From: Coprococcus comes ATCC 27758
GTDB lineage: Bacteria; Bacillota; Clostridia; Lachnospirales; Lachnospiraceae
Direction of reading: 5' to 3'
Assembly: GCF_025149785.1 (NCBI RefSeq)
Contig: NZ_CP102277.1
Location: forward strand, 310,001-374,000
DNA: 64,000 nucleotides
The first letter of the stretch is position 1, and each line of letters opens with the position of its first letter. Position numbers and translations under genes: made by a program. Of this stretch, positions 44,422 to 52,440 are shown piece by piece. A model generated the notes under the pieces. It saw only the letters and a program-made list of their open reading frames with translations, ran no database searches and was not told where the DNA came from.

Positions 44422-44450
44422 CAGAGCGGAAGATTCCGCTCTGATTTTTT
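44422..44450 (+). terminator. Terminator after the HTH/acidic gene
   Basis: CAGAGCGGAA and TTCCGCTCTG pair around two bases and are followed by ATTTTTT. Confidence 0.85.
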
Positions 44451-44463
44451 AAAAATGGTAATT

Positions 44464-44492
44464 TTTACCGGAAAGTCAGAATAGTTTAGAAC
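44464..44492 (+). promoter_or_regulatory. Possible promoter of the DUF6128-like gene
   Basis: TTTACC, a 17-base spacer and TAGAAC lie 34 bases before the start codon. Confidence 0.45.
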
Positions 44493-44525
44493 AGGCAGTT
44501 AGAAGGAAGGTGCAGGTGCTAGATT

Positions 44526-45593
44526 ATGAAAAGCTTTATCCGGTATTTATATGAATATCAGAATGGAAAAAGGACAAGAAATACAGGTTTTGTGAAGGTT
44601 CTTGAACAGACAGATACAGCGGAAATCCAGATTTATGGGAGAGGATTTCCGGTGGCAGGAGGACGTACACTGGAAATATATCTCTTTTATGAAGAGGATG
44701 GCAAGTGTATTGGAATCCGGATGGGAGAGATCAGAGGCGCACAGGCGGCATTTGGCTACAAGCTGAGTTATACGACAGACGATGTGGGAGGAGATGGACA
44801 GTTTGGCAGGATTGGTGGAATGATCCTTCGGGCTGGAAACGGAGCGGATGCAGGATATTATGGAGCAGTCTGGGATGAGGCGAGACCGGTAGATGTTAGC
44901 AGGATGATTACGGAAGAAGAATGGAAGCTAAACAAATCGGGGAAAAATAAAAAAATTGCAAATGGCGGAGACGTGCTAAGCAATGAAAAATACGAGAAGC
45001 CAGGAAATGAGAAAATACTTGAGGAGAAAACAAGCCAGAGAAAATATGAGAATATAGAAGAACAGGAGACCTCAGAACAATCTAAAAACACAGATGCAGT
45101 TAGGAAATCGAAAAGCAACCCAAATGTGCCGGAAGAAAGAAACTCTCAGAACGCAAATTCAGATTTACCACCAAAAACCACAAAGGATATCATCTATAAG
45201 ATCACCCGTCAGGAGCTTGCCGGACTTCCGCGAAAGGAATGGAAGCTTGCGAATAATCATTTTCTGCTCCATGGATATTATAATTACCATCATCTGGTAT
45301 CATTTGAAAAAGAAGGGAAATGCTGGATTGGGGTTCCGGGACTTTATTTTTCGGGCGAGCAGCGGGCGGCAGGAGCATTTGGATTTAGTCAGTTCATGAA
45401 GCCGTCTGATGGTGAACTGGATCTGGAAGAATATGAGATTGAAGATGAGGAACATTTCGGTTACTGGTGCAGACCGGTAGGGGCAGTGATTCGAAAAGAA
45501 GTAAAGGAGAAGGAAGATGCGGAAGATATTGACCGAAGACGAAAAATACATGAAGGAAGCGATCCGTCAGGCGAAAAAAGCATGGAAGATTGA
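44526..45593 (+). CDS. Two-domain uncharacterised protein, DUF6128-like
   Basis: A 355-aa soluble protein. The N-terminal domain (residues 1-130) begins MKSFIRYLYEYQNGKRTRN and resembles a small beta-rich fold. A charged Asn/Lys/Glu-rich linker (140-215) follows. The C-terminal domain (220-330) has ITRQELAGLPRKEWKLANNH, FLLHGYYNYHHLVSFEK, IGVPGLYFSGEQRAAGAFGF and FGYWCRPV. I believe this is the DUF6128 group of Lachnospiraceae, but that is from memory. Its last 77 bases overlap tadA. Function unknown. Confidence 0.7.
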   Translation: MKSFIRYLYEYQNGKRTRNTGFVKVLEQTDTAEIQIYGRGFPVAGGRTLEIYLFYEEDGKCIGIRMGEIRGAQAAFGYKLSYTTDDVGGDGQFGRIGGMILRAGNGADAGYYGAVWDEARPVDVSRMITEEEWKLNKSGKNKKIANGGDVLSNEKYEKPGNEKILEEKTSQRKYENIEEQETSEQSKNTDAVRKSKSNPNVPEERNSQNANSDLPPKTTKDIIYKITRQELAGLPRKEWKLANNHFLLHGYYNYHHLVSFEKEGKCWIGVPGLYFSGEQRAAGAFGFSQFMKPSDGELDLEEYEIEDEEHFGYWCRPVGAVIRKEVKEKEDAEDIDRRRKIHEGSDPSGEKSMED

Positions 45594-46038
45594 GGAAGTA
45601 CCGATTGGTTGTGTGATCGTATATCAGGGGAAAATTATCGGACGAGGATACAACAGGCGGACAACGGATAAGAATCCCCTTGCACATGCAGAAATTTCTG
45701 CAATCAAAAAGGCAAGTAAGGTAATGGGTGACTGGCGGCTGGAAGAATGCACCTTATATGTAACGCTGGAACCATGTCAGATGTGTTCCGGAGCCATTGT
45801 ACAGGCAAGGATTCCACGAGTGGTTGTTGGATGTATGAATCCGAAAGCCGGATGCGCCGGTTCCATCCTGAATCTTTTACAGGTGGAAGCGTTTAATCAT
45901 CAGGCAGAGCTTACGACAGGAATTCTGGAAGAAGAATGCTCACAGATGATGAAGAGCTTTTTCAAGGAACTGCGCAAGAAGCAGAAGATGAAAAAGAAAG
46001 AACAGGAATCAGCAAATATGCCGGAAGAAAATCCTTAA
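45517..46038 (+). CDS. tadA: tRNA-specific adenosine deaminase
   Basis: A 173-aa zinc deaminase that converts A34 of tRNA-Arg to inosine. The zinc/catalytic motifs are LAHAEISAIKKAS and TLEPCQMCSGAIVQARI, and the substrate loop has GCMNPKAGCAGSILNLL. A Lys-rich tail extends about 20 residues past the usual end. The start at 45517 lies 7 bases after AAGGAG, inside the previous gene (77-base overlap). In Bacillus tadA also neighbours the SRP RNA gene; here they are convergent. Confidence 0.95.
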   Translation: MRKILTEDEKYMKEAIRQAKKAWKIEEVPIGCVIVYQGKIIGRGYNRRTTDKNPLAHAEISAIKKASKVMGDWRLEECTLYVTLEPCQMCSGAIVQARIPRVVVGCMNPKAGCAGSILNLLQVEAFNHQAELTTGILEEECSQMMKSFFKELRKKQKMKKKEQESANMPEENP

Positions 46039-46046
46039 TCGAAGAA

Positions 46047-46068
46047 CCTGTCAAAGGCAGGCTTTTTT
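46047..46068 (+). terminator. Weak terminator of tadA
   Basis: CCTG and CAGG pair around a 7-base loop and are followed by CTTTTTT. Confidence 0.5.
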
Positions 46069-46074
46069 GCATGA

Positions 46075-46106
46075 AAAAAGCTACGGAAACAAAATCCGTA
46101 GCTTTT
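46075..46106. terminator. Terminator shared by SRP RNA and tadA
   Basis: AAAAGCTACGGA and TCCGTAGCTTTT pair over 12 bp. Read on the minus strand it ends in a T-run just past the SRP RNA. Confidence 0.8.
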
Positions 46107-46119
46107 GTAATTTCTTTTT

Positions 46120-46386
46120 TTCTGTGCGCTGTGCGTCGAACTAAAGCCTACCAAACGTTACTCTGGCTGTAAACTCAACCCAGGCTACCTTACGGCACCC
46201 GAGAGGTTCTGCTTAGTGCTGCTTCGTTCCCGACCTGACACGGTTCACAGAGTCCCGCCGCGTAAGACCCAAATCTCAACGCCACAAACCAGAGGCAGCT
46301 TTGACAAGTAAAGCCCTCGGCACAGCATCACCCCCACTATAGCGGATTGTAGGTACAGGGTACCGCTAGCACCCCGGCTGCACAGA
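46120..46386 (-). ncRNA. ffs: Signal recognition particle RNA, large (Alu-containing) type
   Basis: The minus strand contains the SRP S-domain signature GTCAGGTCGGGAACGAAGC followed by AGCACTAAG, and the Alu-side segments GGTACCCTGTACC and CCTCTCGGGTGCCGTAAGG. The ends pair (TCTGTGC at the 5' end with GCGCACAGA at the 3' end). The length of about 265 bases equals the Bacillus-type scRNA. It has its own promoter and terminator, and lies head-to-head with the radical SAM gene. Exact ends are estimated from the promoter and the closing helix. Confidence 0.95.
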
Positions 46387-46391
46387 ACATT

Positions 46392-46420
46392 ATTTTACCG
46401 TGTTTTTGTAAAAATGTCAA
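46392..46420 (-). promoter_or_regulatory. Promoter of SRP RNA
   Basis: Minus-strand TTGACA (46420-46415), a 17-base spacer and TAAAAT (46397-46392). Confidence 0.8.
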
Positions 46421-46453
46421 TGTATCTGAGGAGATTTTATTTTATCATTTTGG

Positions 46454-46482
46454 TTTACGCCAATCTGAAAATGGAGTATGAT
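46454..46482 (+). promoter_or_regulatory. Promoter of the radical SAM gene
   Basis: TTTACG, a 17-base spacer and TATGAT. The predicted start point is downstream of the ATG at 46414, which supports the later start at 46522. Confidence 0.6.
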
Positions 46483-46521
46483 ACTAAAGATAAAACTTTT
46501 TGGAAACGGAAAGGAAACGAT

Positions 46522-48282
46522 ATGAAAGTACTTTTAGGTGCAGTCAATGCGAAATATATACATTCCAATCTGGCAGTCTACTGTCTGAAAGCATATGCGG
46601 AAAAGTATGGTGATACATCAGATGAGATCAGTATTGGAGAATATACGATCAATCAGCAGCTCGATGAGATTCTGCGGGATATCTACAAAAGGAAGCCGGA
46701 CATGCTCTGTCTGTCCTGCTATATCTGGAATCTTACTTATGTTGAAGAGATCTGCAGGGAGATCAAGAAAGTGATGCCGCAGATCATCATCTGGATAGGC
46801 GGACCGGAGGTATCTTATGATGGAGTAAAGGTGCTGGAGCGTCTGCCAGAAGTGGATGGCGTCATGAAAGGAGAAGGGGAGCAGACTTTCTGCGATCTTT
46901 TACACTTTTATCAGGAGAAGACAGCGGACGGATTTCAGAATATGAAAGGAATCGTATACCGGGAACAGACCGGGCAGATTGTGGAAAATGAATGGCGCAA
47001 GACCATGGAGCTGAGTAAGGTTCCGTTTGTATATGAGAACATGGAGCTTTTTGAACATAAGATTATTTATTATGAGACAAGCCGTGGATGTCCATTTTCG
47101 TGCAGTTATTGTCTTTCTTCTATAGATAAGTGTCTGCGGTTCCGTGATCTGGAACTGGTAAAAAAAGAACTGCAATTTTTTATCGATCATAAAGTACCTC
47201 AGGTTAAATTTGTAGACCGTACATTTAACTGCAAACATGATCACGCCATGACAGTCTGGCGTTATATCAAAGAGCATGATAACGGCATTACCAATTTCCA
47301 TTTTGAGGTTGCGGCAGACCTTTTGAATGAAGAAGAAATGGAATTGATAAAAACCATGCGGCCAGGGCTGATCCAGCTGGAAATCGGTGTGCAGTCTACC
47401 AACCTGGATACGATACGTGAGATTCACCGGACAATGAAATTTGAACAGGTTGCAGAAGTGGTAAGGAGAATCAATTCTTATGGTAATGTACATCAGCACC
47501 TGGATCTGATCGCAGGATTGCCGTATGAAGATTATGAAAGCTTTGGAAAATCCTTTGATGATGTTTATGCACTGGAACCGGAGCAGCTGCAGCTTGGTTT
47601 TCTGAAAGTACTGAAGGGTTCTTATATGGAAGAGAAGAGAGACGATTACGGACTGGTTTATAAAGGAATGCCACCGTATGAAGTTTTGTATACAAAATGG
47701 CTTCCATATGAGGATACCCTGCGCCTGAAAGGGATCGAGGAAATGGTGGAGACCTACTATAACAGCAGGCAGTTCTGTTACACGCTTCCTTATCTGATCC
47801 GACACTTTAAAAGACCATTTACGCTTTTTGAAAAGCTGGCAGAGTATTATGAAGAAAATGGGCTGGATACTTTAAGTCATGCACGCACGGCAAGATATGA
47901 GATCCTGTATGATTTTGCAAGATTTTATGATGCAGAAAGATGTGAGGCGTATAAGCAGCTTCTGACACTGGACTTTTATCTGAGGGAGAATGCAAAGAGC
48001 CGTCCGTTATTTGCAGGCGATGAGCGGATTTCCAAAGAAGAGTTCCGCTTGTTCTATGACCGTGAGGATGAAGAGAGGCGTTATCTGGAAAATTATGAAA
48101 ATATGGAGAAGCGGCAGCTTAGAAAAATGACGCACATCGAGAGGTTTTCTTATGATGTTCTGGGGGATATGAAAGAGAAAGAATGTGTGCTTCTGTTTGA
48201 CTACCAGAACCGGAACCCACTGGATCATCAGGCAAAGGTATTTTGTGTTACAGAAGAAATCTGGGAATTATGCAAACAGTAA
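46522..48282 (+). CDS. B12-binding-domain radical SAM protein (DUF4080-type)
   Basis: A 586-aa radical SAM enzyme. Residues 1-140 resemble a cobalamin-binding domain (VLLGAVNAKYIHSNLAVYCL, then IWIGGPEVSYDG and GEGEQTF). The radical SAM core has TSRGCPFSCSYCLSS, the CxxxCxxC ligands of the 4Fe-4S cluster, and FVDRTFNCKHDHAM, QLEIGVQSTN and HLDLIAGLPYE. The C-terminal 200 residues fit DUF4080. The reaction is unknown; related B12-radical SAM enzymes are often methyltransferases or methylthiotransferases. An AAGGAAA site precedes the chosen start. The gene is monocistronic. Confidence 0.88.
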   Translation: MKVLLGAVNAKYIHSNLAVYCLKAYAEKYGDTSDEISIGEYTINQQLDEILRDIYKRKPDMLCLSCYIWNLTYVEEICREIKKVMPQIIIWIGGPEVSYDGVKVLERLPEVDGVMKGEGEQTFCDLLHFYQEKTADGFQNMKGIVYREQTGQIVENEWRKTMELSKVPFVYENMELFEHKIIYYETSRGCPFSCSYCLSSIDKCLRFRDLELVKKELQFFIDHKVPQVKFVDRTFNCKHDHAMTVWRYIKEHDNGITNFHFEVAADLLNEEEMELIKTMRPGLIQLEIGVQSTNLDTIREIHRTMKFEQVAEVVRRINSYGNVHQHLDLIAGLPYEDYESFGKSFDDVYALEPEQLQLGFLKVLKGSYMEEKRDDYGLVYKGMPPYEVLYTKWLPYEDTLRLKGIEEMVETYYNSRQFCYTLPYLIRHFKRPFTLFEKLAEYYEENGLDTLSHARTARYEILYDFARFYDAERCEAYKQLLTLDFYLRENAKSRPLFAGDERISKEEFRLFYDREDEERRYLENYENMEKRQLRKMTHIERFSYDVLGDMKEKECVLLFDYQNRNPLDHQAKVFCVTEEIWELCKQ

Positions 48283-48306
48283 CATCTGACAGTAGTAATG
48301 GATATC

Positions 48307-48335
48307 TTGAAAAAAGAAATGAAAGAGTATAGAAT
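48307..48335 (+). promoter_or_regulatory. Promoter of the 32-aa membrane peptide and VanW gene
   Basis: TTGAAA, a 17-base spacer and TAGAAT lie 32 bases before the GTG at 48368. Confidence 0.6.
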
Positions 48336-48367
48336 GAAAACAAATGTGTGATTTGAGGTGAAAAAAA

Positions 48368-48466
48368 GTGTTTAATCCAAAACAGACACGGAAGATAGCG
48401 GCAGTGATTATTCTTGTTGTTATTGTTGCAATGGTAGCAACATCAATTATTCCATATATCATATAA
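48368..48466 (+). CDS. 32-aa single-helix membrane peptide
   Basis: A GTG-started frame (GAGGTG 7 bases upstream) encodes MFNPKQTRK followed by a long hydrophobic helix (IAAVIILVVIVAMVATSII) and a PYII end. It has a promoter, a ribosome binding site and a downstream gene 19 bases away, so it is very likely translated. Similar tiny membrane proteins occur in Lachnospiraceae, in my recollection, but I cannot name a family. It could be an accessory of the VanW-domain protein or an independent envelope peptide. Confidence 0.65.
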   Translation: MFNPKQTRKIAAVIILVVIVAMVATSIIPYII

Positions 48467-48485
48467 AATCAGGAGGATTTTTTTG

Positions 48486-49994
48486 ATGGCGGCACGAAAG
48501 AAAAAGAGAGAGTTAAGTGAAAAGGCACAAAAGCGTATCCGGCAGAGAAATCTGCATGTGGGGATTACGGTTATTGCAGCCATCGTGATTATTTTCTCCG
48601 TGATTCAGTTCACATTATGGCGGTATGTGAGCAAGGTGGATGAGGAGTATATCTGCAAAAATGTTTTTATAGGGAAGACAGATGTATCCGGAATGACCAA
48701 GGAAGAAGCAGTGAAAGCAGTAGACAATACACTTGGAGATTATCGGAACAAGCAACTTGTACTGAAGGTAAAAGATCAGGGCGCAGATGTGTCAATCGAG
48801 GAAATGGGAGCGGAAGTAGAAAATATTGATAAGCTTGCAGAAAAGGCGGTCGGATACGGAAAAAATGGAAGCATCTGGAGCCGCTATCAGAAGATACATA
48901 ATTTAGATAAGAAGAAATATGTCATAGATGAAAGCTTTAAAGTTGATGAAGCAAAACTCAGAGAGCTGATCCAGGAACGTGCGGTTCCGCTGGAACAGAA
49001 AGCGGTCAATGCATCGGCATCCTATAACGGAAGCGGATTCGATCTGACGGATGAAGCAGAAGGTTATACGGTTGATGTAGATAAATCCGTGAAGAAGATT
49101 AAGAATTTCATGAACAAAAAATGGAATTACGAGGACGCAGAAGTCGAGTTAAAGCTGGATATGGAAAAGCCGACGATCAAAAAGGCAGATCTGGAATCCC
49201 TGCAGGATGAGCTTGGCTCTTATACGACAAACGCCGGATGGGGGGACCGCGTGCAGAACATCAGGCGTGCAACGGAGCTGATCAACGGAACTGTTGTTAT
49301 GCCGGGAGAAGAATTTTCAGTGGAACAGGCCACACTTCCTTACACAGAAGAGAATGGCTATGTGGCAGGAAGTGCCTATGAGAACGGACAGATTGTAGAG
49401 AGTATCGGAGGTGGCCTGTGTCAGGTATCTACGACGCTTTATAATGCGGTTCTTTATGCGGAACTGGAGGTCACCCGGCGTGCACCGCATTCCATGAGTG
49501 TCAGTTATGTAGAACCATCAAGGGATGCAATGATAGCGGAAGGAATCAGTGATTTTAAATTTGTCAATAATTACGATACACCGATCCTGATCGAAGGATA
49601 TATTGATGGCAATAACCAGCTTGGTTTTTATATTTACGGAAAAGATACCAGAGCTGCAGGACATTCCGTGGAATTTGAAAGTGAGACTCTGGAGACAACA
49701 GAGTATACGAAAAAGTATGTAGAAGATACGGAAAGTGCGGTCGGCTCACAGGAAACAGAGGGAGCCGGAATGGATGGAAGCACGGCACGGCTCTGGAAAA
49801 TTACCTATGAAAACGGAGAAGAGGTCAGCCGGGAAGTAATCAATAACAGCACCTATCAGACTTCTGATGTTACCGTGAAAGTCGGGACAAAATCAGATAA
49901 TGCAGAGGCAACTAAGCTGGTGGAGGAAGCAATTGAAACCCAGGATCAGGAGAAGATTAATGCGGCGATCAGCAAGGCATCTGCACTTAAGTAA
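48486..49994 (+). CDS. VanW-family cell-envelope protein
   Basis: A 502-aa protein with a basic N-terminus and one membrane anchor (VGITVIAAIVIIFSVIQFTL), so most of it is extracytoplasmic. Two repeats resembling the YoaR peptidoglycan-binding domain follow (KTDVSGMTKEEAVKAVD, then residues 150-240). The VanW domain has EEFSVEQATLPYTEENGYV, GGGLCQVSTTLYNAVLYAELEVTRRAPHS split across the core, and NNYDTPILIEGYI. A C-terminal G5-like region follows. The molecular function of VanW is not established; a role at peptidoglycan is likely. The start at 48486 lies 9 bases after AGGAGG. Confidence 0.9.
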   Translation: MAARKKKRELSEKAQKRIRQRNLHVGITVIAAIVIIFSVIQFTLWRYVSKVDEEYICKNVFIGKTDVSGMTKEEAVKAVDNTLGDYRNKQLVLKVKDQGADVSIEEMGAEVENIDKLAEKAVGYGKNGSIWSRYQKIHNLDKKKYVIDESFKVDEAKLRELIQERAVPLEQKAVNASASYNGSGFDLTDEAEGYTVDVDKSVKKIKNFMNKKWNYEDAEVELKLDMEKPTIKKADLESLQDELGSYTTNAGWGDRVQNIRRATELINGTVVMPGEEFSVEQATLPYTEENGYVAGSAYENGQIVESIGGGLCQVSTTLYNAVLYAELEVTRRAPHSMSVSYVEPSRDAMIAEGISDFKFVNNYDTPILIEGYIDGNNQLGFYIYGKDTRAAGHSVEFESETLETTEYTKKYVEDTESAVGSQETEGAGMDGSTARLWKITYENGEEVSREVINNSTYQTSDVTVKVGTKSDNAEATKLVEEAIETQDQEKINAAISKASALK

Positions 49995-50047
49995 TAAAAA
50001 GCAGGCGGCTGTTGGAAAGAATGGCAGAACAGAAAGAGGATAAAAGT

Positions 50048-51058
50048 ATGAAAGCAGGAAGAGTGTCACAGACCGTCTATCGGCGTTCGGTTTTAAAACA
50101 GATACAGAATAATATAGAAGGTATAGATTTTTTAAGACCGTCACAGGAGGAAACCTGTTATATAGCAGATGAAAGTGAAGAGCGGATCACAATCGCAACG
50201 GATGTTTCATTAGCCGGAAATGAAAAAGATCTTGGAGTATTTGCCATAGCGCAGGCAGTGGATCAGCTGGCTTCCAGAGGAGCGCGGGCATATGGAATCA
50301 GTGTCCGGATCATGCTCCCGACGTTTGCCTATGAGTCCAGATTGAAAGCGATGATGGTGGAGATTTCGGAGATATGTAAAGAAAAAGGTCTCAGGGTTTT
50401 CTTTGCAGATGCGCAAAGTGTAAATGGGATCCAGACGAGTATTGTTCATGTAACAGCACACGGTGAGGCAAAAAAAGAACAGCTGCTTGCAAGCAGATCG
50501 GCAAAAGCAGGCGAAGAGATTGTCCTGGTTAAATGGATTGGTATGGAAGGAACCTTACGGATCATACGGGAAGAAGGGGCGGCTCTGGCAGAGCGGTTTG
50601 CGCCGGGATTCTTAAATAAGTTGGAAGATATGAGAGATGAAATTTTCAGTGACAGGGCAATGGAGATTGCCGGCCGGAACGGGGTGTCAGCAATGCATCC
50701 GATCGGAGAAGGAGGGATTCTTGCAGCACTTTGGGATATGGCAGAAGGTGCAGGAATTGGTCTTTCGGTAGAGATGAAGAAAATGACGGTACGTCAGGAA
50801 ACGATTGAAGTCTGTGAAGTATTTCATCTGAATCCTTACCAGCTTACCAGTACAGGAGCGGTTCTTATGGTGACACCGAAGGGTGAAGAACTAAAGGAAA
50901 GACTGAAAAGGGAAGGTATTCCGGCAGAGATCATCGGACACACAACAGAAGGAAACGAGAGGATCATCTGGGGTGGGGGAGAAAAAAGATTTCTCGACAG
51001 ACCGGCACCGGACGAACTGGCACGAATTTATGAAATGAAGGAGAATGTAAATGCTTAA
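50048..51058 (+). CDS. AIR synthase-like (PurM/HypE-fold) protein
   Basis: A 336-aa ATP-binding protein of the PurM/HypE/ThiL/SelD fold. Features are a long N-terminal segment, TIATDVSLAGNEKDLGVFAIA, a glycine-rich stretch (HPIGEGGILAALWDMAEGAG) and TSTGAVLMVTPKGEELKERL. It is not PurM, and no hydrogenase maturation genes lie nearby, so it is better called AIR synthase-related. The start at 50048 follows AGAGGAT. It overlaps trmL by 8 bases. Substrate unknown. Confidence 0.82.
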   Translation: MKAGRVSQTVYRRSVLKQIQNNIEGIDFLRPSQEETCYIADESEERITIATDVSLAGNEKDLGVFAIAQAVDQLASRGARAYGISVRIMLPTFAYESRLKAMMVEISEICKEKGLRVFFADAQSVNGIQTSIVHVTAHGEAKKEQLLASRSAKAGEEIVLVKWIGMEGTLRIIREEGAALAERFAPGFLNKLEDMRDEIFSDRAMEIAGRNGVSAMHPIGEGGILAALWDMAEGAGIGLSVEMKKMTVRQETIEVCEVFHLNPYQLTSTGAVLMVTPKGEELKERLKREGIPAEIIGHTTEGNERIIWGGGEKRFLDRPAPDELARIYEMKENVNA

Positions 51059-51548
51059 TATTGTACTTTTTGAACCGGAAATCCCGGCAAATACCGGAAA
51101 TATCGGAAGGACCTGTGTGGCGACGAATACCAGACTTCATCTGATCGAGCCACTTGGTTTCCGGTTAAATGAAAAGAACCTGAAGCGGGCAGGGATGGAT
51201 TACTGGGAACATCTGGATGTGACGACTTATATTGATTACCGGGATTTTATGGAAAAAAATCCGGGAGCGAAGATTTATATGGCAACTACAAAATCACCGA
51301 ATCTTTATACGGATGTTAAATATGAACCGGACTGTTATATCATGTTCGGAAAAGAAAGCGCAGGGATTCCGGAAGAAATCCTCTGTCACCACAAGAAAGA
51401 CAGCATCCGGATTCCGATGATCGGAGATATCCGTTCACTGAATCTTGGGAATTCGGTTGCGATCGTGTTATATGAAGCGCTCCGGCAGAATGGGTTTGCC
51501 GGAATGAATACAGAAGGACATCTTCACAGACTGGAATGGGATGAATAA
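51051..51548 (+). CDS. trmL: tRNA (cytidine/uridine-34-2'-O)-methyltransferase
   Basis: A 165-aa SPOUT methyltransferase that methylates the wobble ribose of tRNA-Leu. Family motifs are LFEPEIPANTGNIGRTCVA, HLIEPLGFRL, IMFGKESAGIPEEIL (AdoMet knot) and IPMIGDIRSLNLGNSVAIVLYEAL. The size fits TrmL. It overlaps the previous gene by 8 bases, which indicates coupling. A terminator follows directly. Confidence 0.94.
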   Translation: MLNIVLFEPEIPANTGNIGRTCVATNTRLHLIEPLGFRLNEKNLKRAGMDYWEHLDVTTYIDYRDFMEKNPGAKIYMATTKSPNLYTDVKYEPDCYIMFGKESAGIPEEILCHHKKDSIRIPMIGDIRSLNLGNSVAIVLYEALRQNGFAGMNTEGHLHRLEWDE

Positions 51549-51587
51549 AAAAGTGCTGCAAGGCTAAAAACGCTTTGCGGCACTTTT
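51548..51587 (+). terminator. Terminator after trmL
   Basis: AAAAGTGCTGCAAGGC and GCTTTGCGGCACTTTT pair with two mismatches around a 7-base loop. Confidence 0.75.
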
Positions 51588-51714
51588 ACTATTGTGAAAA
51601 AAATGACTATATAAAATATTTTAAATAATCAACGCATTTAATGGCATTTATTGGTAAAAGTGATGACAATATTTGGAAATTGTATAAGAAAAAATACAAT
51701 CGTGTGTAAACCAG

Positions 51715-51743
51715 TGGACATATTTCATAAAAAAGGATATAAT
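51715..51743 (+). promoter_or_regulatory. Promoter of the atp operon
   Basis: TGGACA, a 17-base spacer and TATAAT lie 37 bases before the first gene. The 125 bases upstream are AT-rich with nothing else recognised. Confidence 0.8.
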
Positions 51744-51779
51744 AAATGGAAAGTGATATAGAGAATGGAGATAAGTATC

Positions 51780-52010
51780 ATGAAATATAAACAAAGCGTA
51801 TATAAAACCTTTGCACTCATCAGTCAGTTAGGTATCAGTATACTGGTTCCCATTTTGCTATGCACTTTTTTTGGTACATGGCTGGAAAAGAAGGTTTCTT
51901 TTCCAGTTTTTATCCCTTTGGTGATAGTGGGTGTATTGGCAGGTCTGCGCAATGCATGGGTACTTGCGAGACATGCGAATGAAGATCCGGAAGACAAAAA
52001 CAAAAATTGA
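51780..52010 (+). CDS. AtpZ/AtpI-like small membrane protein
   Basis: A 76-aa protein with two hydrophobic segments (ALISQLGISILVPILLCTFFG and FIPLVIVGVLAGLRNAWVL) and a charged tail. It matches the AtpZ type that precedes atpI in many atp operons; AtpZ/AtpI aid c-ring assembly and possibly Mg or Ca entry. The start at 51780 lies 9 bases after GGAG; an in-frame ATG at 51765 overlaps that site. First gene of the operon. Confidence 0.8.
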   Translation: MKYKQSVYKTFALISQLGISILVPILLCTFFGTWLEKKVSFPVFIPLVIVGVLAGLRNAWVLARHANEDPEDKNKN

Positions 52011-52030
52011 GCAGGGAGGAATGAAACAAC

Positions 52031-52426
52031 ATGAGTAAGACAGACAATACCGTACTGAAGGATATGATCATCACTATGCTTCTGTATGGAATAATCGCAC
52101 AGATTGTATGTCTGATTATCCCAGGGGATCATCTGAGAATGACAGCAGGGCTTTGGATCGGGGTGGCTGCAGGTGTTTTCATGGTAATCCATATGAAAAA
52201 CTCGTTGGATGAGGCGGTACTTTATGGAGAACAGGAAGCACAGAGATACATGCAGAAATCTTACGCGATAAGATATCTGGTTGTAGTTGTAGTATTTATA
52301 GCCGTCAGCTGGCTTCGGATTGTGAATGTACTTACACTGTTTGCAGGAATTATGAGTTTAAAGCTTGCGGCATATTTGCAGCCAATTATGCATAAGCTTT
52401 TCGCTAAATTCAAAAAATCTAAGTAA
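52031..52426 (+). CDS. atpI: ATP synthase subunit I (AtpI-like)
   Basis: A 131-aa membrane protein with four predicted helices (MIITMLLYGIIAQIVCLII, AGLWIGVAAGVFMVIHM, YLVVVVVFIAVSWLRI and LTLFAGIMSLKLAAYL). Position between the AtpZ-like gene and atpB, size and topology identify it as the accessory subunit I. Conservation in this family is low, so the call is mainly positional. GGGAGG precedes the start. Confidence 0.8.
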   Translation: MSKTDNTVLKDMIITMLLYGIIAQIVCLIIPGDHLRMTAGLWIGVAAGVFMVIHMKNSLDEAVLYGEQEAQRYMQKSYAIRYLVVVVVFIAVSWLRIVNVLTLFAGIMSLKLAAYLQPIMHKLFAKFKKSK

Positions 52427-52440
52427 AGGAGGTAAAGCGC

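Noticed and set aside
46075-46172. Plus-strand short gene overlapping the SRP RNA 3' end
   Set aside because: The frame runs through the terminator and SRP RNA and starts inside tadA; it is a shadow.
46900-47805. Minus-strand 301-codon frame opposite the radical SAM gene
   Set aside because: Composition is that of an antisense shadow, and the plus strand encodes a clear enzyme across it.
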